A DNA stretch of 64,000 bases from Halocafeteria seosinensis (lineage: Eukaryota; Sar; Bigyra; Bicosoecida): NCBI GenBank assembly GCA_001687465.1, contig LVLI01000172.1, positions 267,438 through 331,437 on the forward strand. The letters run 5' to 3'. Below the pieces are notes generated by a model, which worked only from the letters and a program-made list of their open reading frames with translations, was not told the origin of the DNA and did no database searches. The position numbers were made by a program, and so were the translations under genes. Positions 22,101 through 31,171 of this stretch are shown here, one piece after another. Position 1 is the first letter of the stretch. Each line of letters opens with the position of its first letter.

Positions 22101-25100
22101 ACAACTCTACATTCGTCAATGGCAGGCCGAACGAGCTCGTCTTGAGCAAATGAAAAACCGGCTTCGACAGGCCATGCACCATGTGAATAAGGCGTTGGTA
22201 TATGGATGGATGAAGAGCTGCATTCGACGCAGCCTAGAGAAGAGAGCCCACCGCCGTGAAATCGAGTGCCGTCTTCGTCGTATCATCGCGCATGCTCATC
22301 GTGCGCAAGTATATGGCGTATTACATGTCTATATTCGGCGACATAGAGAGAGACATGCCTATTTGTCTGATTTAAAATCACGGCTGCTACAAGCTATTGA
22401 CCATGTTCATAAAGCCCAGGTGTACGGGGAGTTGCGAAGCTACGTTCTCCGTCGGCAAGAAAGACGGGCAGATGTTAGATTCCGAATCCAGCGAGTTATC
22501 GATCATATTCATAAGGCTCAAGTATATGGAGCATTAGCTCTTTGTATCCGGTCGCATCGGAGGAAACTTGCTCGTCTGTCCGATATCAAAAGCCGGGTTC
22601 GCCAAGCTATCGATCACGCCCATAAAGCACAAGTCTATGGACAGTTCCACAAATACATTCTCCGCCGTCGGGAAAGATGCGCACGTCGCTCCGCTATTGA
22701 GTTCCGAATCAGACAGGCCATTGAACATGTGCATAAGGCTCAAGTATACGGGACACTACACAGCTACATACTGTGTTACCGCCAAAAGAGACTCAAACGT
22801 TTGGCCCAGATTCATTCCCGAATTCGGCAAGCCATTGGTCATGTTCATAGAGCTCAAGTCTATGGGGCTCTCATTGAATATGTTCACCAGTACCAGGAAA
22901 AACGATCTCGACGTGCTGATATCATGTACAGAATTCGTGAGGCTATTGCTCACACACATAAAGCCCAAGTTTATGGACAGCTCCAGAAATACACTCGCTT
23001 TCGTCGGCAAAGACTCGCACGTTTAGCAGACATTGAGTTTCGGATCCGAGAAGCTATCCACCATGTTCATCGAGCCCAGGTATATGGTGTACTCCATGGC
23101 TACGTATTGCGAGCCCAACAGAAGCGAGTTCTTCGGCGGTCGGACATCGCATCGCGTGTGCGTCGCGCCATTGTTCACGTACACAAAGCACAGATATACG
23201 GGGTAATGCAAGAGTATATTCGTCGCTGCCGACAAACACAGATTCGTCAAAGCGGATTTAAACTCCAGCTTCGGCAAGTAATTGTTCACTTCCACAAGGC
23301 CCAAGTATATGGCGTGCTACAAGAGTACATTCGCGCGTGGCGGAATAGACGAGCTCGTCGTTTGGATATTGAATCCCGGATTCGTCATGTGATTGACCAC
23401 ACACAAAAAGCTCAAGTATATGGGATAATGGCAAACTATATTCATCATCGGCAGAATAAACTTGCGTCTTTACGAAGCAATAGAAGGACGCTTTATCAAT
23501 TCATTAAACACCTGCGGAAAGCTCAGGTATACGGGGCACTAAGCAGCTATATCCACCGTATTCGAGAAAGAAAAGCACGATCTAAGGTATATGAATCGGT
23601 TTGTCAGTACACACGAAGACGTCGAAAAGAACTGACTGCTGTGACTGGCAGTCGTATAGCAAATCGACGCATGGATGCGGCCATCTCTAGTTCTTGCACG
23701 AACTGGGACGACATTGCGGCCCCTACTCCTTCGTTCGAGCGGCAACGTGTGCAGAACATGAAGCATCTGCAGAGTGATGCATCTGGAAAGGAACGCTCTT
23801 GCGTTCTACTAACGTCCAGACTAATTCTGCACTACCTCGTTTTTGGATTGATCGTGTTCATCGCAAGCGTATTCGACGTGCGGACGACACACCACTGCAA
23901 GACGGTATCATTGGGCGATGTGCTGGTCACTTCCAGTAAAATGCAATGCGTATGTCCGAACCCTGAGTCGTACTGGTCGCTTTATTACCGCGAGCACCTT
24001 GCCACGGATGAAGAAGTTGCTGAGTTTGCTGCCGAGCGTTTGCTGGCTGGGAAAGGAGGCAATTTTTTATCTGAAGCATTTGGAACGGTACACACACCAA
24101 CAGACGCACGAGGGGTAACCGACGGGCGTGAACGTAAACAGGTTCAGCGAACATACGAGCACAAAGACGTCGAATACAGACAGTACCGTTCACATTGGTC
24201 TAAGCGGGACAATACGCGGGATCTGAAGCAGTTATTTTGCGTCAATAGTGCTTGGGATAGTGAGACGATGCAATGGTTCTCAAGCAATAGTATTCCAGAC
24301 GAGGAGGTATCTGAGAGTATCCGCGTAGAGCAAAGGATACCGAACTTAGACGGCCGACAAGATGATGATCATCTTCCTGTAGGAGAAAGGACTGCGTCGA
24401 AAGGAAATGCCACCCTCAAAGATTCTTGTACCGTGGACAGAACGTCGGCTAGTAACCAGTGCCCATCACCCTTTTGGACTGAGTATGCTTGGAAGCTTGA
24501 GGGAAATCCTGCAGTAGCTGTGTCTGTTGCTAGAAGCTGGAGGTCTACTACATTCCGTTCCACCCCCACTTCACGGGTAAAACTTGGGCTGCAGCCCTCT
24601 CAGGAGCCCGAGATTCCCGAAGCCTTATTTCGCCAATCCTCTGTACCGGTATCAGCAAACGTTTCATTTAATTTTGGCATAGCAGTGTCCTATGCTTCAA
24701 ATACCGCTGCTCATGGTGAGGATACTGCTTACATTCCATCTGAGAGTCCTTCCAGCCACTTCGATCCTTCGATCAGCGAAACGATGGATACGTCTGCCGA
24801 AGGTATAAAGAGTAACGTACATTCTCATACTGATGAGGAACGACTTTTGCCGCTTGACGGCGCAACAAAGTCTGTAGTCCACGATTATGAGCAAGATGTG
24901 GTAGCTGGCGTTACCAACCATACGATGGATACGTCTGCCGAAGGTATAAAGAGTAACGTACATTCTCATACTGATGAGGAACGACTTTTGCCGCTTGACG
25001 GCGCAACAAAGTCTGTAGTCCACGATTATGAGCAAGATGTGGTAGCTGGCGTTACCAACAATACGTTTTCCAAGAATCACTCGTCGGAGATGTTCGAAAC

Positions 25101-25659
25101 TCCTCATTCCAAATCGCGTGTAGCTCGATTGATGAGCAACGATACACGGTTGGTAAACCACTCTCAGTACATGGATTCTTCAATGCCATCTAAGGGAACT
25201 GGTATACGGTCCAGTACGTTTACCCTTGTGCTTCTGGTTATAGGGGTTTTTTCTACGCTCATCGCGGCGTGCGATCTTCGGGAATGGTTATTTTCTGTCT
25301 TGCATCTGTATAGAGGATTTAGAGCCGATAACATGTGGCAGTGGGGAATGAAACTGTTTAGAGCCAGCAAAGTTGAGGACAGTGAGTATGCTTCTCCTGT
25401 TAGCATGCGGATAGAGGTTCAGAAACGGCAACAGGTATGGCAAGAGGAAGAAGACACGGCAAGTGCGGTGGGAGCGCTGGAGAGCCAGTTGGATTCTGCG
25501 GAATGGCAATATAGGAGCACCTCAGCGAAACGTGAGAGGAGTCGTGCACGGGCCCGTACAAGTTCACGATCGCGTTCCACCACTAGACGTAGTAGCCGCA
25601 GCACTCGAAAGCGAAGTGTCGGACGATCCACAGCGAAGAAGAAATCAGCGGGTAACTAA
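19191..25659 (+). CDS. Giant membrane-anchored helical-repeat protein A (SFI1-like repeats)
   Basis: Model: 19191-19253 and 19324-25659, 2132 residues. The 63-nt first exon (MDGTPESHRRLTP) joins through a 70-nt GT-AG intron. The order is: a Ser/Arg-rich N-terminus; a folded module near 207-320 with RSWTTVTITEFVALC, shared with the downstream paralogue; a helical region; about 26 units of ~37 residues (about 509-1443) with core H-x-HKAQVYG-x-L-x-x-YI-x-RRR; a hydrophobic segment near 1518-1540 (LHYLVFGLIVFIASVF); a ~440-residue Ser/Thr/Asp-rich loop with a Cys pair (CVC); a second hydrophobic segment near 1987-2007; a conserved SPVSMRI...W patch; and a basic RS tail. Both segments are probably membrane-spanning, which would put repeats and tail on the same side. 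The repeats recall centrin-binding SFI1 repeats, but lack the canonical Trp. Function unknown. Confidence 0.85.
20785..23587 (+). repeat. Array of about 26 protein-coding ~111-bp repeats (37 residues each)
   Basis: Lies inside giant protein A. Units are recognised by AQVYG or close variants (ARVYE, ALIYC, AKVYG, AHVYG, AQIYG), usually preceded by H-V-H-K and followed after 8-10 residues by a Tyr-Ile/Val-x-Arg-Arg patch. The typical spacing is 37 residues; a few units are shorter. The DNA has diverged between units while the protein core is kept, so the array is old and under selection. The regular spacing suggests one long continuous helix or helical solenoid. Confidence 0.9.
24781..25062 (+). 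repeat. Near-perfect 141-bp tandem duplication in coding sequence
   Basis: Copy 1 is 24781-24921 and copy 2 is 24922-25062. They are identical except for the last few bases. The duplication keeps the frame and adds 47 residues (starting TMDTSAEGIKSNVHSH) to the loop between the two membrane segments of giant protein A. The lack of divergence shows a very recent event, or possibly an assembly artefact. Confidence 0.95.
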
Positions 25660-26388
25660 TTATTAGCCTTGCGAGCGACGCTCATCTCACTGGTACGTCC
25701 AGATATACTACAGGTTAAGGATGTTCTCTACAAAGTAAGTTGTGCCACTTAGGCATACGTATGTATCTGAGCTCTGGCACTCGGCGTCCTAGGGGGGTCT
25801 TCCTCCAACACCGAAGGAAGTTGGTCGACCTTAAAAAGACCCCGTCGTTTCCCTCGAGGTAGATGTCCTTCTCGGACGTTAGCAAAAACTTATATATGCA
25901 TTCAGTGAACATCTTGTAAGCATTTTTGCTAGGGCTGCAAGATGGCCCTTGACTACAAACTGCAACATTACAGTTGGCTCTTTCACGGCGTACATGTAAT
26001 GCATCGCTAACTATCAAAGCAATACATAACAACAAAGTCACTATTGGCTTCCTCTCCCCTTTTATACACGAGACGTTTTTCAAGAAGAATACGGCGATAC
26101 TAGATGACTTGCGTGAAACTCGTTAATGCTGCTTACTTCACACCACACTACCTCAAATTCATCCGTGCCGTTCAGAAGACGTCACATTCCAGTTGTGTAA
26201 CGTACCAAAGTTTGCCAGGTTTTTCTAGTAGTTTCTGTTGCAATTGTAGCCCGTTGCATCCATGTGGGTGCTACATTGGTAAGTGCACAGTATGTATCTG
26301 TGGCCGTAGCACGTCATATACAAGGAAAATAGAACGTGTACGGGAGATACAGGTGGTATTTTTCTGTCGTTGCAAGTCCTAGATAAGA
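25660..26388. other. Intergenic between the two giant paralogues
   Basis: Holds 729 bp. A minus-strand open frame at 25715-26083 has a hydrophobic start (PIVTLLLCIALIVSDALHV) and several Cys, so it looks superficially like a small secreted protein, but it has no ATG at its 5' end. No other coding signal was found. The region should contain the promoter of giant protein B. Confidence 0.35.
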
Positions 26389-29300
26389 ATGGATTTTCTG
26401 GACTTTGAGACACGGTATCAAACTCCCACAAAGAAAGAAAGGCGTCTTAACCGAAAGCACTCTCATAACAACAGTTTTATTCAACCGACTTATTCTTCTC
26501 GGGCGAAATCCAGAGGAGCCTCTCCGGAGGCAGATGAAGTGGGTTCAGGCGCACAACCACACCCCAAACGTACCCATTCAGCAAGAGCACCTTCTCGTGG
26601 AGAGCCTCAGAGGGAGTTGACCCCAACTCGCAATGGAGGGTACTCTTTCACTGACCAACACACAGTGGGAGGATATGCGCAACCGACGTTGGCTTCAAGG
26701 GCAAAATCTGTCCCTCGCAAGCGTGGATCATCCTCTGTGGAGGAAACACTAGGTTCGCCGAGCCACTATATTCGTTGTGAGGGATGCCGACGTTTTCACG
26801 AAAAAGTAGAAGATCACGATGCTGATAATGAATCCACAAACGGAACCCACGAGGAGGGCCACGGGCCACACGAGGAGCACATTCATGCAGCGGTACCAAC
26901 GGCAGCTCCACGCTTGAGGAAGGCACCGGTCAAAAAACCAAAGCCGCCAATTCAAAAGAAATTAAACTATGAGAGGGCTGGGAACGGAGCCCAGGAAGCT
27001 AATAATCTTGATTCCGCTTCTTCAGACGATGAAGCTGTGTATGCTGGGGCGCTTACTTATGAAGAGACCATAATCGTGGAAGCAGTTTCATATTTGAGAC
27101 GGCTTCACTCATGGACGACAGTAACAATAACGGAGTTCATTCGGAGGTCTTATGTTTTGGCGGAAAGCAGATATGTTTCCCATAAAGAATATGCGATAAA
27201 TATTTTGCATCATCTATTTACGTTGTCAGGATTGCTGGATGTAACTCCACCCCCGTCAGAACAGGTTCCTTACAAAGGAACTGAAAAGGATATTAACCGA
27301 GTTGTCGAGCACTACTTTAGTGGATATGTTGACAAACTGGTAGAAGAACAAGAAAGAAACGTCAACCATGATCACGAACAAGAGAATATCGAAAAGCAAG
27401 CTGCTATACACGACTTGTTTCAACACTTGATCGAAGGCATGAAAAAAGAGAAAGTGCAAAGCTTCCTGAAAACATCTGTTCTCCGAAGACGGCAAACGCT
27501 GTTGCTAGCAGTAAAACGGAAAGAACTGCGTGAAAAGATACTGGCCGCAAAACAGCATTACCAAAGGGCCCTGGCGTACCACTTCCTACGGGAAACAATC
27601 GTAAGGAGACGCACACTGGTAGAGGAACAAGAAAGATTCATCAACCATGATCACGAACAAGAGAATGTCGAAAAGCAAGCTGCTATACACGACTTGTTTC
27701 AACACTTGATCGAAGGCATGAAAAAAGCGAAAGTGCAAAACTTCCTGAAAACGTCTGTTCTGCGAAAAAGGCAAAGATTGATGCTAGCAATAAAACGGAA
27801 ACAACTGCGTGAAAAGATACTGGCCGCAAAACAGCATTGCCAAAAAGCCCTGGCGTACCACTTCCTACGGGAAACAATCGTAAGGAGACGCACACTGGTA
27901 GAGGAACAAGAAAGATTCATCAACCATGATCACGAACAAGAGAATGTCGAAAAGCAAGCTGCTATACACGACTTGTTTCAACACTTGATCGAAGACATGA
28001 AAAAAGAGAAAGTGCAAAGCTTCCTGAGAACATCTGTTCTCCAAAGACGGCAAACGCTGTTGCTAACAATAAAACGGAAACAACTGCGTGAAAAGATACT
28101 GGCCGCAAAACAGCATTGCCAAAAAGCCCTAGCGTACCACTTCCTACGGGAAACAATCGTAAGGAGACGTACACTGGTAGAGGAACAAGAAAGATTCATC
28201 AACCATGATCACGCGCAAGGGAATATCGATAAGCAAGCTGCTATACACGACTTGTTTCAACACTTGATCGAAGGCATGAAAAAAGCGAAAGTGCAAAACT
28301 TCCTGAAAACGTCTGTTCTGCGAAAAAGGCAAAGATTGATGCTAGCAATAAAACGGAAACGACTGCGTGAAAAGATATTGGCCGCGAAACAGCATTGTCA
28401 AAAAGCCCTAGCGTACCACTTCATACGAGAAACTGTCGTAAGGAGACGCGAAGAAAGAGTAGTCGTGGAGCACATTAGGAAAGCTCAAGTGTACGGAGTA
28501 CTGAAGAAATACGTGACTGTTAAACAAACACAGATACGCACGCGGGAGATTCTTATCCGGGACCACCTGGGGAAAATATCTCATATGGTGCGGAGCGAGC
28601 AAATATGTACACTTATACATAAGACGGCGCTCCGTCGTCGGAAATACAGGATACAAACGGCACTGGTGTACGCAACACTGAAAAGGTATCTTCACCGGCG
28701 GCGAGCGAAGCAAGATATGTTTAAGCGGATAGCTCGGGCTAGAGTCCACATGTGTAGGGCTCTGGTCTTTGGGACTCTCAGTAGGTACGGTTTGCGCATC
28801 CGGAGGACAATTGCGAACCGAAACCTCAGATACAAAACAGTACTTGATAGACTGAAGAAAATCGTGAATAAAGCTCGGATTTGCAGCGTTATTCGAAGGT
28901 ACGCATTGCTTCGCCGCAATGAAGCTGCCAGAAAGGATAAAACCTGCAAACGAGTTAGCGGTCTTATCAGTCGGTCCCGTGTGCGTTCCTTCGTCCTTAG
29001 AGTTGTTGTATTGAAGAGAAAATACGTACTCCTCAAGAGACGCGCTGCATTGCGTGCTGATATTCTGAGGGCTGCCCAACATGTCCATAGGGCGCAGGTG
29101 TATGGTGCTCTGGGGGCGTTTATGCAGCAGAAAAGGAGAGAAGCCATCAAGAACACTTTGGTCAAAGCGTTCGACAATGTCCACCGTGCTCAGGTGTATG
29201 ACATTATGCTGAAGTATGCTAGGAGACGGAAATTACTAAAGTCTCTGACGAAAAACCAACTCACGACTCGCGCCCGTTTTAGGATTGTTCGACCGGCATT

Positions 29301-30354
29301 CTGGATCTTCGTTTTCCTAGCGTTGTTTTGCTCAGTGGTCCTCTATTTTTCCGTTCTTGATCATAAGCCAATCACCCAAACTGATCAACGTGAAGTGCCA
29401 TCAGCCGTCGATATCTCCCAGTCTGCATCAGCGTTTCGCCAACAAGTGTGTTATCCAGGTGAAGAGCTAGAGGCATTGTCTTATCCCAAAGGGAATTGTA
29501 CCGTGTTAGACCGTCCTCGAATGGAAGAACGTTCCCCTCACAAGTTCTCTACTACCGGGAGCAAACGAGAACCATCTCAAACAACTGTGATTCAACACAT
29601 TCGCCCTTTTGACTCTAAATCCACGGAATTCCAGGAGAGTCTTCAGGCCGACAATCTCACAAACACCAAATGTTTGTGCCCCCAAGTGGATAATGAAAGT
29701 GCCAATCACCTTCCACAGCTTATTACCCCAACTTCCAGTCCAGGTATACGCAATGGTAGACATTTTTGCCAACTAATACGTTTGGGCGGCGGCTTACAGC
29801 GCTCACGATTTTGCGGTAATAGTAATCCAAATCTATCGCCTGTGGACGGCTCAATGACTTCGTTTAACTACGGCCAATGCTCTTGGGACCTCGAAGGCAC
29901 ATATAAAAGCAACTCGAACGATCATCTGGAACGTGGGAATAGCTGGATGGCCATTTTCGTGATGGCTGCATTCGGCAGTTTCACCCTGCTTTGGCGTCTT
30001 GTGTCTCGGATTTGGTACTCTTTGCGCCAGCCGTGGGGAATTGCCAGCCCTTCCTCAGAAGAACCCGAGGCTGAATCGTCGCCCGTACGAATGAGTATCG
30101 ACAGAAAACAGCATAATTGGAGATGGGAAAAGGACGTACACGGAGAATACCGCATGTCGAACGGGGACGCTGAAGCAGCACGAAAAATTGGTGTGTTATT
30201 TGAAGATGATAGGGAAAACCCTCACTTCGGTACGCCCTACGCAGCTCAGCGCTCATCTTCCAGGAGTGCATCCAAACGAGTGCAATTATATTCTACGGCA
30301 AGAAGCCGAAGAAGCAGTTCCGTTTCGAAGCGCAGGATCCCGAAACGGAAATGA
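26389..30354 (+). CDS. Giant membrane-anchored helical-repeat protein B (paralogue of A)
   Basis: Single exon, 1321 residues, ATG at 26389. Architecture follows protein A: a Ser/Arg-rich N-terminus with an SRAKS motif; a module near 224-340 containing LHSWTTVTITEFIRRS; four 93-residue tandem units (~317-688), each apparently two ~38-residue helical repeats plus a spacer (FINHDHEQENVEKQAAIHD); and further single repeats including RKAQVYGVLKKY and HRAQVYGALGAF. Hydrophobic segments follow near 970-990 (FWIFVFLALFCSVVLYFSVL) and 1185-1208 (WMAIFVMAAFGSFTLLW), with a loop carrying a CLC pair between them. Next come an SPVRMSI...W patch and a basic Arg/Ser tail. It is shorter than A because the repeat array and loop are shorter. 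Same inferred topology and unknown function. The pair most likely arose by tandem duplication. Confidence 0.85.
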   Translation: MDFLDFETRYQTPTKKERRLNRKHSHNNSFIQPTYSSRAKSRGASPEADEVGSGAQPHPKRTHSARAPSRGEPQRELTPTRNGGYSFTDQHTVGGYAQPTLASRAKSVPRKRGSSSVEETLGSPSHYIRCEGCRRFHEKVEDHDADNESTNGTHEEGHGPHEEHIHAAVPTAAPRLRKAPVKKPKPPIQKKLNYERAGNGAQEANNLDSASSDDEAVYAGALTYEETIIVEAVSYLRRLHSWTTVTITEFIRRSYVLAESRYVSHKEYAINILHHLFTLSGLLDVTPPPSEQVPYKGTEKDINRVVEHYFSGYVDKLVEEQERNVNHDHEQENIEKQAAIHDLFQHLIEGMKKEKVQSFLKTSVLRRRQTLLLAVKRKELREKILAAKQHYQRALAYHFLRETIVRRRTLVEEQERFINHDHEQENVEKQAAIHDLFQHLIEGMKKAKVQNFLKTSVLRKRQRLMLAIKRKQLREKILAAKQHCQKALAYHFLRETIVRRRTLVEEQERFINHDHEQENVEKQAAIHDLFQHLIEDMKKEKVQSFLRTSVLQRRQTLLLTIKRKQLREKILAAKQHCQKALAYHFLRETIVRRRTLVEEQERFINHDHAQGNIDKQAAIHDLFQHLIEGMKKAKVQNFLKTSVLRKRQRLMLAIKRKRLREKILAAKQHCQKALAYHFIRETVVRRREERVVVEHIRKAQVYGVLKKYVTVKQTQIRTREILIRDHLGKISHMVRSEQICTLIHKTALRRRKYRIQTALVYATLKRYLHRRRAKQDMFKRIARARVHMCRALVFGTLSRYGLRIRRTIANRNLRYKTVLDRLKKIVNKARICSVIRRYALLRRNEAARKDKTCKRVSGLISRSRVRSFVLRVVVLKRKYVLLKRRAALRADILRAAQHVHRAQVYGALGAFMQQKRREAIKNTLVKAFDNVHRAQVYDIMLKYARRRKLLKSLTKNQLTTRARFRIVRPAFWIFVFLALFCSVVLYFSVLDHKPITQTDQREVPSAVDISQSASAFRQQVCYPGEELEALSYPKGNCTVLDRPRMEERSPHKFSTTGSKREPSQTTVIQHIRPFDSKSTEFQESLQADNLTNTKCLCPQVDNESANHLPQLITPTSSPGIRNGRHFCQLIRLGGGLQRSRFCGNSNPNLSPVDGSMTSFNYGQCSWDLEGTYKSNSNDHLERGNSWMAIFVMAAFGSFTLLWRLVSRIWYSLRQPWGIASPSSEEPEAESSPVRMSIDRKQHNWRWEKDVHGEYRMSNGDAEAARKIGVLFEDDRENPHFGTPYAAQRSSSRSASKRVQLYSTARSRRSSSVSKRRIPKRK
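27337..28452 (+). repeat. Four tandem 279-bp coding units with ABAB higher-order pattern
   Basis: Units start at 27337, 27616, 27895 and 28174. Each encodes 93 residues beginning LVEEQER. Units 1 and 3 share a version with KVQSFL and RRQTLLL; units 2 and 4 share a version with AKVQNFLKTSVLRKRQRLML. The pattern implies duplication of a two-unit (558-bp) block. Similarity at DNA level is very high, so the expansion is recent compared with the 37-residue array of protein A. Confidence 0.93.
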
Positions 30355-31171
30355 GACGCAGCAGGTCCCCATAGAGACCGACGCAATATCGAAAAGAAAG
30401 ATCGGCTTCTCCCATCCCCATGCAAACCTATAGTATTATCCATGAACCAGACAATGAGCATCTAGGAAGTAACCACTAGCGAATTTTCTACCGCGCTATG
30501 GCGAGGGTTGCGCGTGTGTCTGATAAACTCAGAGCAAGCGGAAGAGGAAATTCGGTAGTAAGACCAGAAAGTAAACGATGGTCGGAATCAGGACTCATCT
30601 TCTCTATTTGTTCGACTCTGTGACGATGTTGAGGCTGGCTATCTCGGTCCGTCCAGAGGTGAAGACTCGCTCTACAATTTGAGAAGCCCGTTTACCAATC
30701 CTCCAGTCATTGGCTCCCGGTATTCTAGTCCATGAAGCATCAGCTGGTCATGAGTAGAGCGACTTGGTTTTGTTGTACCGGAATGATGCCAATCCTGTCT
30801 ACGGTACCACCAAGCATGTGTCATCGTTTGATACAAAGATGAAGATTCGACGGTCTGGAAACGTGGGAAAATGGCCAATGAGCCCAAGAATGGAGTCTCA
30901 CTGGATGGCGCCGATTGCTTCCAATTTTCCAATATATTTTCCCTGTATACAGTAAAACAATGTTTGTCGCACCGAAGATATGAAATACGGATTGTTGCCC
31001 ACAACTTGTTGCCAAACTTGTAACCTAGTAGCTTGGTCACCTTCACATCGACTTTCACAAACGTCACTTGCGTACCATGGAATTCTAGGCTACCCTATAG
31101 CGAGTTTTCCCATCACTGTTTGTTGTATCGTGGTATATGACAATACATGACTGCGAGCATAAGGTAGGGTA
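30355..31171. other. Intergenic, no gene recognised
   Basis: This 817 bp lies between giant protein B and the YkgJ-type gene. A minus-strand open frame (30672-31067) reads plausibly (for example YKFGNKLWATIRISYLRC and LEYREPMTGGLVNGLL) but lacks an ATG, and no upstream exon joins cleanly. It could be a relic or part of an unresolved minus-strand gene. Confidence 0.35.

Noticed and set aside
25715-26083. Minus-strand frame with a signal-peptide-like start and several cysteines
   Set aside because: The hydrophobic part has no upstream ATG in frame (only TTG), and no donor/acceptor pair supplies one.
27256-28332. Series of minus-strand frames spaced by 279 bp
   Set aside because: Antisense shadows of the four tandem units in giant protein B.
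19191-30354. Interpreting the Arg/Ala/His-rich repeats as a bacterial or viral element, or as a CRISPR-like array
   Set aside because: Repeats are protein-coding, diverged at synonymous sites, lie in genes with eukaryotic features, and have no spacers.
30672-31067. Minus-strand frame of 131 codons between giant protein B and the YkgJ-type gene
   Set aside because: Starts with GTG, no ATG or joinable upstream exon, and no recognisable motif.
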